Source: Sepiola atlantica
Taxonomy: Eukaryota > Mollusca > Cephalopoda > Sepiida > Sepiolidae
Direction of reading: 5' to 3'
DNA length: 64,000 bases
Assembly: GCA_963556195.1 (NCBI GenBank)
Contig: OY744516.1
Coordinates: 28,677,683-28,741,682 of the forward strand
Part shown: in pieces, positions 22,288-35,275 of the stretch
Layout: each line of letters begins with the position of its first letter
How positions within the stretch are numbered: position 1 is the stretch's first letter
Program-made: the position numbers and the translations under genes
The notes under the pieces: model-generated
Databases searched by the model: none
What the model was told of the DNA's origin: nothing
What the model saw: only the letters and a program-made list of their open reading frames with translations

Positions 22288-23189
22288 CAGTAATCAGGTG
22301 AATAGGGAGCCAAACGTCTATACTATTTAAGAATACAATACTATGTTACCATCTCCCATGACGGGGACTAACTATTGCAATTTGGAAGGCATAACCATTG
22401 TGTCGGTTTAAGGTGTATAGCATATCAAACTCTGTGTCCTGTAGTCGTAGAAACCGTCAATTACTTCTTTCCTGAATGCATCTTTAAAGTTGATATGAAA
22501 TTACAGCAAAGCTCTACGATACACAAAATTCGAGGTTTTAAATGTAGAGTGATTCTGCTGATTCTAACTACGAACATTTAACATTAAACTATACATGGAG
22601 AAAACAAGTTAAAGTCGGATCGAAATCGACAAATGATTGTTTATACGAATATTTGTCGGTTTCGATGCCGAAACGCATTCTATAAGATAATGGATTTTAA
22701 ATTTCATTGGAGAATCAGTTTGAATCAAAGATATTCTAGAGACGGAGGTCAGTTCACTTTTTCTCATACCAGTGAAAATGACAGCTTCTATGACTTGAAG
22801 TTATGCGCACAGGACACCATTGTTGTTTCATTATATAATGGTGAAGCATCAAGATTCCGGAGCAAAATAAAAGAGATTTGACCTGTTCTTCATCCAGTTT
22901 GAATCCATAGAAAATGAAGAACAAGTGCAATATCAAAATTTAAAAGATTTCTTTAATCGTAAGAAAATATGTATAAAAATAACTTGAAATCTTTTTATTA
23001 AATGCGTGTTTAAGAAAAATAACACAGTAACGTTGGTGTTATCATAATTCACTGAAACAGAAAATGTTTGCAAATAGCCGAAGGGTAATGAACGGCTTGT
23101 GAGATCAAATTTTAATTCACTTTTGCGGTTCGGAAAAACAAAAAATCACGAAAAGCAAACGCAACTTAATCCAAATTATTTAAATGTTT
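22288..23189. other. No recognisable gene
   Basis: Contains short open frames (for example 68 codons at 22,375 and 82 codons at 22,633) without recognisable domains, splice sites or repeats. Nothing further is supported. Confidence 0.5.
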
Positions 23190-23260
23190 TTGGACATTTT
23201 AAACTCCACTGCTATCTCATGTAACATATGTTTACGATCAGCTCATAACTATCTTTAATT
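23190..23260 (-). pseudogene. Short mariner transposase fragment
   Basis: Minus-strand reading gives DRKHMLHEIAVEFKMSKNI, paralogous to DRKFKWHEIAEELEIS in the fragment at 23,790-24,160. It matches the second helix-turn-helix region of mariner transposases. Only about 20 residues remain before a stop. Confidence 0.6.
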
Positions 23261-23399
23261 TTTTAAATGTCATTTCCTTACTTTTTTATTTTAGTTTTCA
23301 TTATAATTTGAGATGAAAAAAACCCTAATGCATATTTTATCCGCTCAGAAATATGAAGAATCTTTTTTGGTTCGTCTATTCATTTATTTATATCTAAGA

Positions 23400-23850
23400 T
23401 GAAATACCTAATGCAGCTTCTATCTAGCAGGAAATATAGATAAAATGAAAATGCTAAAACAAACAATAATTTCAAAATGTGTCATTTTATGGCATAATTG
23501 CTATTATTCAATAAAATGAGTTGTATTTATAAAATTACTTCATTTGCTTCTATTTTCGCACAAACATGAAATATATATGAAAATCAAAAACATTTTTTAA
23601 ACTATTTCAAAATATAGGGGAAATCTGCGATTTTCAAATGCCATTATTTTTTCTTTGTTCGCATAAATATGCAACGAAGCCAAAATTACTTAAAACGTTA
23701 CGTTTGTATAAAAATCTTCGAGTTGCACAAAATGTCATTGTTGCTGATTTTTCCCGTTTCCCGTTTATTTTTTCTAAGAATGGTATTACATTAATTTAGA
23801 ATGAGTCTTAGTAAAGCGATTAAATATTTGGATATTTCGGGATATCTCCA
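23400..23850. repeat. Interspersed repeat family E, copy 2
   Basis: Second copy of the repeat at 19,840-20,240, same orientation, with many substitutions. It runs up to and slightly into the mariner transposase remnant on the minus strand. Confidence 0.65.
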
Positions 23851-24160
23851 ACTCCTCTGCTATCTCATGCCACTTAAATTTACGATCCACGAAAGCGAAT
23901 TTTAACTTTTTTGCGTTTTACGAGACAACTGCCGAACTTGGGCGACCTGACCATACAGAATCATCTGTGTTTCTATGACTACATTTAAAGTCAGCATACA
24001 GCCATTTTATCGTTGTTTCCGACAGAGCAGAATCTGAATTACACTTATTAAGCCATTGTTTTGCTTGAGCAGTATTTTTCTCATCAGAAAACAAATTTAT
24101 GAACAGATGAAATTCAGATTGTACGATTCTTTTAAAAATGCGCAAAAGTAGCTTCACTTA
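23790..24160 (-). pseudogene. Mariner-family transposase N-terminal remnant
   Basis: From 24,157 downward the minus strand encodes KNTAQAKQWLNKC, ALSETTIKWLYADFK and DDSVWSGRPSSAVV. This is the paired helix-turn-helix DNA-binding domain of mariner/SETMAR-type transposases, which bind the element's own ends. After a stop at about 23,916 the reading resumes as NAKKLKFAFVDRKFKWHEIAEELEIS, the next part of the same domain. The catalytic DDD/DDE region is absent, so the copy is truncated and dead. Confidence 0.78.
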
Positions 24161-24539
24161 AATAACTGTAATTTGTACACTAATAATCCGATTAATTTAA
24201 AAATTTGACACCTGGCATTTGAATATTTATACTGTGATTTTTTATACATGAAAAATAACATTAATGCTTATTCGTAGTGCCATGTACGTGTAAACCCTGG
24301 ACTTATTGAGTGATGTGTTATATATCGACATGAAAGTCAATTTCTTAAAAATGGTCGTTCTGACAAAACCGAATCAAGAGGGCAGAATGTTATACATAAA
24401 AAGTCCCAATATCTTTTTAGATAGAGCTTTATAAATATATTGTTTAAGTGTTCATTTAATCTATAACATCGTTAAACAACTCTTCTAATAATAAACATAA
24501 AAGTTCAATAAAGTATTCACATAAGTCGTAGCAATTATT

Positions 24540-24542
<3 letters not shown>

Positions 24543-24605
<63 letters not shown>
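24543..24605. repeat. (TA)n microsatellite
   Basis: About 62 bases of alternating TA. Confidence 0.97.
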
Positions 24606-24607
<2 letters not shown>

Positions 24608-25690
24608 TACTGGACAGCTGTCGTCATGATAGAAATGTAAAAGTTCAGTGCTGAGAAGGATGACAAAAACGAAGTGATTTTAATTTTTTATAGTAAAATT
24701 TACTTGTTTAGCTTTTACACAGTGATCTAATGTATGTGTCCGTGTTCCATAACATATTTCGAGGTTAGACCTCTGTATCAAATCCTGAGCGTTTCAAATC
24801 TTCTGAAAATCATGTAAATGATTAATGTTGTTTTTCGTGGCATAACTGCAAGTATGTCACAGTGACCTGCAGTAAGAAAATATGATAATATTATTTTTTT
24901 AAATGATGAAATCATACCCGTTAAATATATTTGTAATTATTATATTTATTTATATACTTTATATTATTTTGTGGGTTAGGTTTATTTGAGTAAATTATTA
25001 TATTAATTTATTCTAATGTTAACATTTCAAATTAAATCCTCCATTTTAAATTGATAAGTTAATTACTTAAAATATTGCAGCGAGTTATTTCCCTTGCATT
25101 TGAAAACATTTTGAAATGTTTAGCCAGTTAAGTTAAATTAATATCACTGAACTTTTCTAATGCTATTATATGTTTTAAAGTTTTACCTTATAATTAATTG
25201 GTTTTAGATTTATATACTAATTGTATTATATAAATATATATATGACATAATATTATATGTATACTATTACATCATTTTAAATAAATATATATACTATAGT
25301 ACAGACATTGTGAAAGAAGATAAGATCATTTTTTCAAGTGTATTTTAATATTAATTCTTGGTTATTTACATACATAGGGATGAAACTAGGAATTATTTTC
25401 ATTGGTTTTTTTATTTTTGAAAAGAAATGGTATAAATAATTAAAATCAAGATAACAATTTTAACACGGTTTCGATTTTTTGGTTTAATTGATAGTAGATA
25501 AAATCTACTGAAGAATTATTTTGAAAATATCTTGAATTTATTTTCAAGAAAAAATCTATGTTTTGAAAATGCGTGAAAACATTGTATGAATAAAAATTCT
25601 TTTAACCATAAATTCGGAACATTTATGAAATCGTTACATTTTGAGCTCTTCTAATATACACACTATTGATCTATTATATGTTTATATGTT
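24606..25690. other. AT-rich, no recognisable feature
   Basis: Very AT-rich, no open frame of note, no terminal repeats, no RNA-like fold recognised by eye. Confidence 0.6.
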
Positions 25691-25697
25691 TATCTAT

Positions 25698-25814
25698 TTA
25701 TACGGTACAAATCACGTTGACACACCGGTTCCCGTTAGATCACCGAAGTTAAGCGACGTTGAGCCTGGCCAGTATTAAATGGGTGACCATTTGGGACTAC
25801 CAGGTGCTGTATGT
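25698..25814 (+). repeat. 5S rRNA-like sequence, near full length
   Basis: About 117 bases align along the whole 5S rRNA: CGGTAC..ATCACGTTGACACACCGGTT at the 5' part, GATCACCGAAGTTAAGCGACG (A box), GAGCCTGGCCAGTA (intermediate element), AAATGGGTGACC (C box) and CCAGGTGCTGT at the 3' end. This is the best preserved of three 5S-related sequences here. There is no T-run terminator immediately downstream and no array, so I read it as a dispersed 5S pseudogene or the head of a 5S-derived SINE whose body would be the GC-richer sequence up to about 25,990. A dispersed functional gene is not excluded. Confidence 0.75.
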
Positions 25815-25990
25815 GCTCTCTGTTTATCTCGGCATTGTTTCCAGTCGTCTTGAACTGCTTGCCATTGGAATCAAGCAGTGCCGACTCAGGAGAGGTGTTG
25901 TTAGGGATGGCGCAACCCTTGCTTCATAATTACACGCGCAGCCAGCCCCTTATATAGGGGTATCCATAGTCTCTCTAGACTGAACGGAGG

Positions 25991-27430
25991 GCCTGATCTA
26001 TTAACCAAACTTTTATGTGAATTTAAAGTAATTTAAATAATATATATAGCATCAATGTAAAAACATTAATCTCATTTACGAACGTTTCATCTCACAAAAA
26101 TATATACCAGAATATCTGATTACGCATTTACCTTAATAAATACCTTCAGAATAATTCTGCAAAAAATATTTCAAAACAGTTGATTAAAAACTTGGACAGT
26201 TTGGTTATCGTGTCTATTGTTTTTTTCATGTTATTTATGATTTAAGTCAATAGAGTTAATTGCCTCTGTTTTATAATTAAACAACATCATCCTTATTTTA
26301 CGGTGGTGAAAATTATCAGTGGTTAGAGAGAGATAATTATCAAAGATTTGGCTATCTTCCCTTGTTGTATGGATTTCACTTATAATAAGGTAAAGTAATA
26401 TTTTTTACCTTTACATAGTAGAATAGTATGTCATATATCTATCGTATGTTCAAACCAGTAATCTTTAATTTTATCTTTAAATCTATATCCCTGAGTTGTT
26501 TATTATGCCTTACGAAATATTTTCCAATTATACATCAGATCAAGTCCATTTATTAGCTTTTATTATGCTTATAAATCACTATAACGGAACTTTATAAATT
26601 ATTTTAACGGAGCACATAATTTTTTATGATCCTTTCTAACACTTTACCTAAGACAGGGGCAAGTCTAATTTCTGGCATATCACATTTCAAGCTTTACCTT
26701 AAAGATGTTTCATTTGCTTACATCGTCTAGCTATATTTTTAGTCTTCCTATAAATTAGTGGGTGATTTTCAAGATAAAAGCCCTATATCTAAAAATAAAA
26801 AACTGCACAAAACTTTATTATGTACATACCTGGTAAGTTACACTAAAATTTACGCGAATTCATTCAGTATTTTTGTTTTAGAAAAATTATATTCAAGTTT
26901 TATTGGTAAACGCTTTCTAGCCGGGATTATTACATACGATTTAAACTAAAGTGGAATTAAACAGTGACGATTTTAAAATAATGCTATATTCTTTTTTTTA
27001 AATGGCGACCGACAGCTTCCACCGATAAAAGTTTATTTCATTTTATTTAAAAAACAAAATTACTGGATGAATATGCGCAATTCTTTGTGGACTGCCTTTT
27101 TTTAACCAACCGGTAAATACATGATACATTTTTTTGCTCTGTTCTTTTTAAAAGCAGTTTAGAGCAGTATTACATTAAGGGGTTAATCTGTAGAATCACT
27201 AATTATTGTTTCAACGTGTTGGTTCCTACTAGTTTTTTTATAGTATTCGTATGAAAACCTTTCTGCTAAAAGTTCATTGTATATCTATTTATTATATATA
27301 CATTTTGTTATATGAAAACATAATTCAACGACTTAATTTTTTATTTGATGATATTTGCATCTGAAGTCATAAAGAATAATGTTCAATTAGAAATTCCGTA
27401 CAGGTTTCCGAGTTTAGCATAGATTCCCAA
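25991..27430. other. AT-rich, no recognisable gene
   Basis: Contains one 63-codon frame (26,758) with no known domain. No terminal repeats or RNA genes were seen. The stretch 26,000-26,700 is unusually AT-rich. Confidence 0.55.
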
Positions 27431-27520
27431 ATTCTATTGTTAGTTGTCCAAGTTAGAAACTATGCACATGAAGATGTTCGATGGATAACATTAGCCGAAA
27501 CGCCTCATAAATATATATAC

Positions 27521-27521
<1 letters not shown>

Positions 27522-27602
<81 letters not shown>
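27522..27602. repeat. (TA)n microsatellite
   Basis: About 80 bases of alternating TA, just after a segment containing CCGAAACGCC. Confidence 0.97.
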
Positions 27603-27604
<2 letters not shown>

Positions 27605-27696
27605 GGTAATAATCCAGGTGAAAAATATCCACAGGGTGGTAATCCAGAGAATTTTAACCGGGTTTATAAAAAGTGCTCAATATCAAAATAGAGCTT

Positions 27697-27947
27697 TATA
27701 TATGATAATTTTATTTACACAGACATGTACAAAATCTGCGACACTGGCATGTCGATGTTATCGATCAACAGTTACTATAAACTGAGATCTCATCAGGAAG
27801 AGTTAGAATCCGATCTTAACCTCAGATCATATTTGGTAACTCTGCCTGATGAGATCTCAGTTTATAGTAACTGTTGATCGATAACATCGACATGCCAGTG
27901 TCGCAGATTTTGTACATGTCTGTGTAAATAAAATTATCATATATATA
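27697..27947. repeat. Near-perfect 250-bp palindrome with hammerhead-like arms
   Basis: Left arm (27,697-27,805) and right arm (27,839-27,947) are inverted copies over about 109 bases, with only one mismatch noticed, around a loop of about 33 bases. The outer ends merge into TA sequence. Each arm, read outward, has CTGATGA followed by a hairpin in which GATC pairs with GATC and CAGTT with AACTG, then GATAAC. This resembles a hammerhead core in which GAAA has become GATA. The near identity of the arms argues for recent formation or gene conversion. Confidence 0.85.
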
Positions 27948-27962
27948 TATATATATATATAT

Positions 27963-30900
27963 TCTTTTTATGGAAATTGCTCCAGACAAGACATTACACC
28001 TCTTTATTTAAGGAGCTAAAAAACAAATAAATATCACTTAAAGGTAAAAGCTATCAGTTAAAGGTAAAAGCTAGGATAGATTACGACCCAGAAAACAGCA
28101 ATTATTTCCCCTTTCTCAGAAACATTGCACATGAAATGTAAGGAATAAAAGACGAAATAAGGGAAACGAGAGTTATAAGGCTGCCGAAAATAAACTCAGA
28201 GTCCACTTTTTTACTCTCCTAATATAAACACTGGGATGAGAATAGTAGTCCGAATAGTCCGATTATAGTTTTCTATTTCGTCAGAAAAGCTTATAGAATG
28301 AACGAAAGTGGAAAACCTTACAAAAATACAAGATCTAAGAAGAGAATGGGAGAAATCGGAAGAAAATTATATTGGTTATTTATTTTTCTTTGATTGTCGG
28401 AATACTAACAAGTAAAACTCATTGCATTATTATGCCACATCGATTTCTATTCGTCTCACGACAAATAAACCTCAACGCTCTTACGGATAAAACGGAATTT
28501 TTACGCCCTATCTCCAAGAAAATCTACGATAAAGAACTAGTAACCTATTAGAATAATCAACATTCGTAGGTCATAATTCTCACCAAATTGCACATTCATA
28601 GATTTAATAGCCTAAAAGACAAGGAGTCAGATAAATGCACGTCTGTCGTTTATGTGTGGGAAGTAAAGATCCCCCACATTTGTGCGTGAAATGGATGGAA
28701 ATATGAAGGCTTATACAAATACAAATATAAATCGCTAGCTTAGGCTCTATCATGTGTGTGTGTTTATTTTTCACCTCGACATAACTTTGTTGATTACACG
28801 GTTTATAATTTTATTTACTACTAGCTGTCCTGACCCGGCGTTGCCTGGGCCTATTTCTTCTTTCATTCATGTTTCGCAACCGAAACAATATATTCAATCT
28901 ATCTGTAAGGCCGACTAACACTAATAATTCAAAGCAAAAGTATATGAAGTCGTTAAAAAGGTCTATGTTATCGTACCTTTTTCTTGTTTTGAAACGGAGA
29001 ACTAAAACGACCTAATCTCAAGTAAAACGAAAGAAAAAGAAAATAGACAAAAAAAATTCCATCAATAGTTGAAATAACCAAAAACAGATAAATAAAGAAG
29101 GTAGTATTAGTCGATAACATTATTTATTTATTTAAGACGATGAAAAAAGAATTATTCGTCGCTGTCTTTTTTTTTAATGTTTTTAAACAAATCGAAAGAG
29201 CTTATTTCTTTTTTTTCTTTTAATAAAAAAGATAAAACATCCATCACCGAGCCGAACCAACGGTTGATTTCCTTAATGAATTTGTAGTCCAGCGCCGAAA
29301 CAAGTGGGACACGTGGTATACAGATTTCACTGTGGTTATAATCATCTGTTAACCTCTCTATTGTCAACTATGAACGTGGAATATCTGATGTACGAAATAT
29401 TACGTACATAACGAACGAAATCGTAAATCTAACAGTATTTTAATATATAATGAACTCCATACAGTAACGTATAGACATATACTCCATACAAGAAATAAGT
29501 GTAGTCGACACATGGGAATTATGGGAATATTTTGAATATAAGCGAATGTCAGTCCCTTACGAAGCAAAACAAACAGTTCCATATATAAATATAATGTAAT
29601 CTAATTAATTAATTTATGATAATCATCAATGCAATCAATTTTGTTTTTCTGTGAACACTGACTGAGAAGGTCGCTAGAGATTGTTAAGTGTTATGCTAAT
29701 ATTTCATATTTTAGAGTAGGGCATTACATTTCTATATAATTTTAACTTAAATTAACATTTCTTGGTCATGAACAATTTTCGGAAACTTAATGTAAAAAAG
29801 TGAAACGAATACGTTTTGTCGTCTTTTTTAAAAAGAGTAACACTTTTTGGAGGAAGCAGTCTTTTGTCAGCGACCATTTTTATTTTTCATTTCAACAATT
29901 CCAATGCTTGTGCAAAACAGCGTTAGTGATATAATTACTTTTTGTTTCAGGCTCAACAATGTATAACATTAAAACTTGTTTGTGATTTAGAAACACTCGT
30001 CCTCTGAATGTATGCGCTCTGGTCATGTCTTTGCCACCAAGTCCGAGCATCGCTAGAAACAATACACAAATAAACCGCAAACTCACTAATTTCCCCATCC
30101 AGCAGAACCTGGGGAAAGAGCGTAGTAATATACTAACAATTGTACTAGTATACTAAATAATACTAAAGCGATTATAAAAAATAAAAACTACGTAAAAAAT
30201 CGAAAGAAAAAACACTATTTTGCACAAGTCCGAAAACAACAAACTGAAACGATTAGCTACCCTTGTCACACTCATAAATATGTCTACGGCTGAGTCTCCC
30301 CCCCTTCAAAAAAATCAATGTGGTCCTCCACTCTACAATCAATGTGATCACCCACTCAAAAATCTAAATGCTGTTATTACACATTTGCGAATTCTACCCA
30401 ATTGGTTAACTTATCATTTTAAAAAAACTTTTTGTTAATTGTGATCTTTGTAAAATATTGTTTTAATTTAATTTTTTTTACATTTCATGACACCTTTTTC
30501 TTTCGTGTAAAACAAAATGGCGATGGGCATTAAGTGGGTGATCAGTTTACGTAAAATTTATATAGAAAACTGATCCCCTTATCTAAATTCTATGTTTTTT
30601 ATATAAAAAAAGGAATTCTCAATAAGTAATTGTACACAAAAAAGAAGAAAAAAATATAATTGTCCTGAAAAGGTAAAATCAAGTGATGGATGAATACCGA
30701 TGAAGTGGTAATTTTTGTTACAGTTGTATTCTTTTAATCTCTATTTGTAAATAACTTCACAAACTTTCAATATACGAGGATTTGCTAAGAATTTTAAATC
30801 CAGTTCAAATGACTGTCTATTCGAAACATTCAATTCGAACGGTAATAAAGGAATCTATTTTTTTTAACTAGTAAAAAGATTATAAAATGAAATTGAAATT

Positions 30901-31850
30901 TGTGCTGGTGGATTTAATTTCGTAAATAAATAACTTTTCGAATAGAAATGTTTAGATATGTTACGTTATTGATTTTTTTTAAAAATTAAATGAATAAACG
31001 ATTAATAGTAACTGATAAAGAAATAAATTACGTATATGCAAGAAACACAGGCATACACACAAGTGGTCATATTGTATTAATATAGAGATTTTAGATGATC
31101 GCGATGGTATCTGGATGTTGAGTATTGAAAACCTGAAAGAAAACAACTTTCGCAAGATGTACTGCTGGTGGTGGTGGTGGCGGCGGTGGAAGTGGTAACT
31201 AGGGCAACGAGAAGGAGGGAAATGTCAACAACTATATAATGCATAAATACACAATATTAGCAGGGAGCCCCGACGTTGTTCGGGATTGAATAATAAGGAA
31301 CACTACTATCTTCTTTTTTACCTATATTACTTTCTTTTTACTGATTACTGAGCGCCCCACACCCGTTACGCCTCCTAATATAATTGGAAGTAACTTAATT
31401 TTTTTAAAACTCTCTCAATTAATGTATTATACATATGCCTTAATTTTAATTTACATCAGATGTATGTATTTAAAGTTTTAAGGGGTTATGTCACTATAGA
31501 TTCTTTAAGGATAACGTAGAGATGCGTTAGATTGAGGAGAACGAAGACATTCCGGACTTCTTCCATTGTCTTCCCCGGAGAATTGAATAGATATGATTTA
31601 AATTTCATTAAAATAGGATATATTTGAAGTTTGAAGAGAAGATCTGCCTTCATAGCGCCTTTATGGGTGTACTTATATATGCGGAACCAGTTCTATTTAC
31701 TTCCCGAAAATTTGTACACATGAATATCCCTTCTAGTTCTCATGTAGAATCTCTATCAATTCTTTCCATAGAAACACAGCATCATACACACACACACGTA
31801 CACAGAAATAGCGTGTTATATAGAGTTATTTGAAATATTCAAATTTTGAA
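27963..31850. other. Long stretch without a confident gene
   Basis: Nearly 4 kb with no intact gene. Around 28,050-28,330 the plus strand reads as protein-like fragments between stops (for example YDPENSNYFPFLRNIAHEM), unidentified. At 28,821-28,853 is TAGCTGTCCTGACCCGGCGTTGCCTGGGCC, and a weaker relative (AGCCCCGACGTTGTTCGGG) at about 31,266-31,284; both look like ends of a dispersed repeat. A (GGT)n patch is at 31,165-31,192. Minus-strand frames at 29.2-30.1 kb have no recognisable domain. Confidence 0.45.
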
Positions 31851-31957
<107 letters not shown>

Positions 31958-32696
31958 TAGATAGTTGTGGTTGCATATAGTAGAAGGGCTTCCTGAAAAA
32001 GAGATTGGGTGACAAAACGGAAATCGGAAGTGATGTCACTTTATCGACTTTTTCTTGTTCCTGTCACCAGCAAGCTTGGACGTTAAAAACTAGTCGTCTC
32101 GAACACCGAACAACAATGAACCAAATTCATCCTAGGATCTCTCTCCCTTCCGTACCCTACACAGACATACTGTCAAGTGATTATGTCGAATAACATGTTG
32201 AAACCAAGGCGATCCATAATACAGGCCTAGCAAACATACGACTCTGGTTCACGACTGGAGGCGGGCATGTGAAGACCAAAATTACTACTAAATAATAATC
32301 ACCGAGAAAACTTTCAGTGAGAAATTTCTTAATAATGCCCAGTAATTAGCAACTATACATGGTATTATGAACTATCAAATCAAATGTAAATCGACAAAAA
32401 TATAAAAGAACTAAAATCACTTTATTCGCCATGAATTAGACACATTTTTGATATTTCAAAAATTATGAGTCAATTTGTTTATACTGACTACTTGATTACA
32501 GAAAATATATTGATATAATAAAATCAGAAAGCAAATTCTACATTTTACAAAATCAAATACTTTATGAACAAAATAAGGTTCAGAAAAACAATGTTGATAA
32601 TTTTTATAAAAAATTCTATGTTATACAATTTGTTTTTTTACTAAAACCTTTCTCTGTAATTATTATTCTGTGGTAATTTTGGTATTCACATGTCAG

Positions 32697-32888
32697 CCCC
32701 CAGTCGTTGACCTCAGTCGCATGTTTGTCAGGCATGTATTATGGATCATCTTGGTTGAACACATCCACGGCGTTCGCTTACTTTTGTTCATGACGGCGAT
32801 GGTGATGATGACAGCAGCGATCACAGCGGCCAGAAGACAAGCACACGCGTGCGCCGTGATAATGGCAAACGAAAAGCTATACCCGAAG
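32697..32888 (+). CDS. Putative internal coding exon, 64 codons, membrane-type protein
   Basis: Function unknown. A splice-acceptor-like sequence ends in CAG at 32,694-32,696, and a strong donor GAAG|GTAAGC follows at 32,888/32,889. The 192 bases between are open in only one of the three plus frames and are phase 0 at both ends (exactly 64 codons). Composition is richer in GC than the AT-rich flanks. The predicted peptide runs PPVVDLSRMF..EHIHG, then a hydrophobic helix about residues 28-46 (RLLLFMTAMVMMTAAITAA) followed by RRQAHAC..EKLYPK, as in a membrane segment with a basic cytosolic flank. An alternative acceptor lies 7 bases downstream (32,702-32,703) but would break the phase. Neighbouring exons are not visible; cephalopod introns are often longer than this window. 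Confidence 0.5.
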
Positions 32889-34470
32889 GTAAGCGAGAAT
32901 CCATTATATACTCAGTATTGATTGGATGGGAAGAATGAAGGTCAAATATAATTATTTAAAGGATTTTCGGTAAATTCATAGACTCGAGGTACATCGAGTG
33001 TTAGTTGGGAAACAATGAGGACCCATGTGAACTTTTGCCAGCAAGGCATGAAACCTTTATTAATATTTCTATTTTTTTCTATAATGTTAAACTCATAAAG
33101 CAAATAAGTTGCATAGCTTAGTCGTGATCGTCTAGCGGATGTGATGTTGACTAATTATTTCGTTTCTTTATACATTTTGCTAAAAAAGATATTTGTAAAC
33201 TTTTTTTTTTTAATTCCTGAAATTTACAAATTAGAACGTTTTTAAACGAATAGCTTTAATTTAAAAAAAAGACACACATTTTTCATGAAATAGATGTTTT
33301 ATTTCAGAAACGAAAAGCCAAACAACGCAGAATAGTTTTCATTTAAGAAAGTTTATTTACAAAACGAAAAAAAGTTTTACAAAAAAGAAATCTGCGAAGT
33401 GTGGGCGAGTATTTTCTTGTTTACTGTTGAACCTAACCGGAAGTCAATAAAACCGGTAACGAACCAAATGCGTATTTTTTTGTATTTGCTGGGGTGACTG
33501 AAATCTAATTGATCCGGCTAGACTCTGAAGAAATGATGATGAAGAAATGATGATGATCATGATGATGATCATGATGATGATGATGATCATCATCATCATC
33601 ATCATCATGATTATCATGATGATGTTGTTGTGGCAGCGGCTATCTTGCATAGAATGTGTCTGCGTTGAAAAGAAACTTCTCTAATTGCTGTTAATTTTTA
33701 CAACACCAACACTGACAAATAATTACCACTACTTGTTCTTTTATTCCATCCTTATAGTTGCTGTGGCATGGTGATGAAGAAAGAGAAACAACCTCAGTTG
33801 TTTTTAACTATTAATTTTAAGACATCATTTCAGACGTCCTGTGCGACCCGTTCCCGCTAGTATTTGCTTTTATTTAGAAAGTCTTCTACAACGTCAATCC
33901 TCATGTCATACACATTTTCTCACTTACATTTCGCCCGCTCGTCAAACCTAACCTTCCGACACCGAGACACAACCACTTTCCCCTGCCATCCCTGAAAGTT
34001 ACCAGGGCCATAAAATTTATATACCAAAAGTAAAAATTATTTTAAACGAGCTGAAATACCTGTTATTCAATGTGCAACATATTCTCATCGTCGTTTCTTT
34101 CGGTACGGATACTTTTTCATAAATAATAAAAGAAAACAATCAAAATGCAGCAAATAAACAGAAGTAAACACTTGTATATCATTGAGTTCTAGAGAAACAA
34201 TGTGTGTTGATTAGTAGTTTTGTGAGAAGAATGATTGCTTCAAGTGATAAACACAAACACATTTTTGAATGCTATTAATCATAGAAATCAAAACGGACAC
34301 AATCGAAAATAACTTAGCAGTAAATGAGAAACTGGGAAATTAATGGCGGAAATAACAAAAAAGCGGGAAAGATAATTTGACAACGAAGATGAAATAAATC
34401 TAAATTATTCCATTGCACATTCGACAAATCTTTTTGGTGTAAGTTTTTGTTTACGTAATTTCCGTTCTCC
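32889..34470. other. No recognisable gene; self-complementary GAT/ATC array
   Basis: Mostly AT-rich. At 33,533-33,625 an imperfect GAT array switches to CAT/ATC repeats, so the two halves are complementary and can fold into a long hairpin. The Met/Ile-rich minus-strand frame over it is an artefact. Confidence 0.65.
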
Positions 34471-34479
34471 CTTTCTTTT

Positions 34480-35050
34480 CATCCATTTGTATTTGTGTTC
34501 TTTCTTTCTTTCACACGTACTTATTACCTTTGTTCTTTATTTCATTATTCCGTTCTATCCTTTTCTTCTTTCATGTATTTCAATTTCTTTCTAGATTACG
34601 TACCCTTTTTCTTTCTGACGTTAATTTTTCTTTCTACGATTTTTTTTCACGTTTCTTTTTTTTTCTTTCTGAAGTTCCTTTTTCTTTTTTACGTTTTTTT
34701 CTTACGTTTTTTTTTCTTTCTGACGTTCTATTCTCTTTCTACGTCTTTTTTCTTACGTTTTTTTTCTTTCTGACGTTTTTTCTCTTTCTACGTCTTTTTT
34801 CTTACGTTTTTTCTTTCTGACGTTCTTTTCTCTTTCTACGTCTTTTTTCTTACGTTTTTTTTCTTTGTGACGTTAATTTTTTCTTACGTTTCTTCTTTTC
34901 TTTTTCTTACGTAACTTGTTTTCTTACGTTTCTTTGTTTCTTTTCCTTTCTTTTCCCATTCGTTTTTCTCTTCTGTCACAATTAACTTCTGTCTTTTTTC
35001 TACAATCCATCTGTATTGGTTTCGTCTTTATGCTATTCATTATTACAATT
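34480..35050 (+). repeat. Polypyrimidine minisatellite and flank, copy 1
   Basis: A T/C-rich array with the recurring phrase TTTCTTACGTTT/C (also TTTCTGACGTT, TTTCTACGTC) spans about 34,600-34,935. The following flank (TCTGTCACAATTAACTTCTGTC..CTACAATCCATC..GGTTTCGTCTTTATGCT) reappears after the second array at 36,110-36,600. The Phe/Ser/Leu-rich open frames are by-products of the repeat. Confidence 0.85.
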
Positions 35051-35275
35051 TCCGTTGTGTCTTTTAACAAAACATAAGTTTCTTGTGGAACTTTATTTCA
35101 GAAAACGCTAAAATAAAACACAGAAAAAAGTTCATTCAACTGCATGATTCTCTCTCGCCTGTTCACGTCAACTTCTGGGTTCCTTCTGCTTCTCTGTCGT
35201 TTTATTTCGTCCCATAAAACTGGTCGGTGTTTGGCCATGTGAAATACTGATATGTACAAAAACTCAAAAGACTGA

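Noticed and set aside
22633..22881. 82-codon frame as an exon
   Set aside because: No recognisable domain, no good splice pair and base composition like the flanks.
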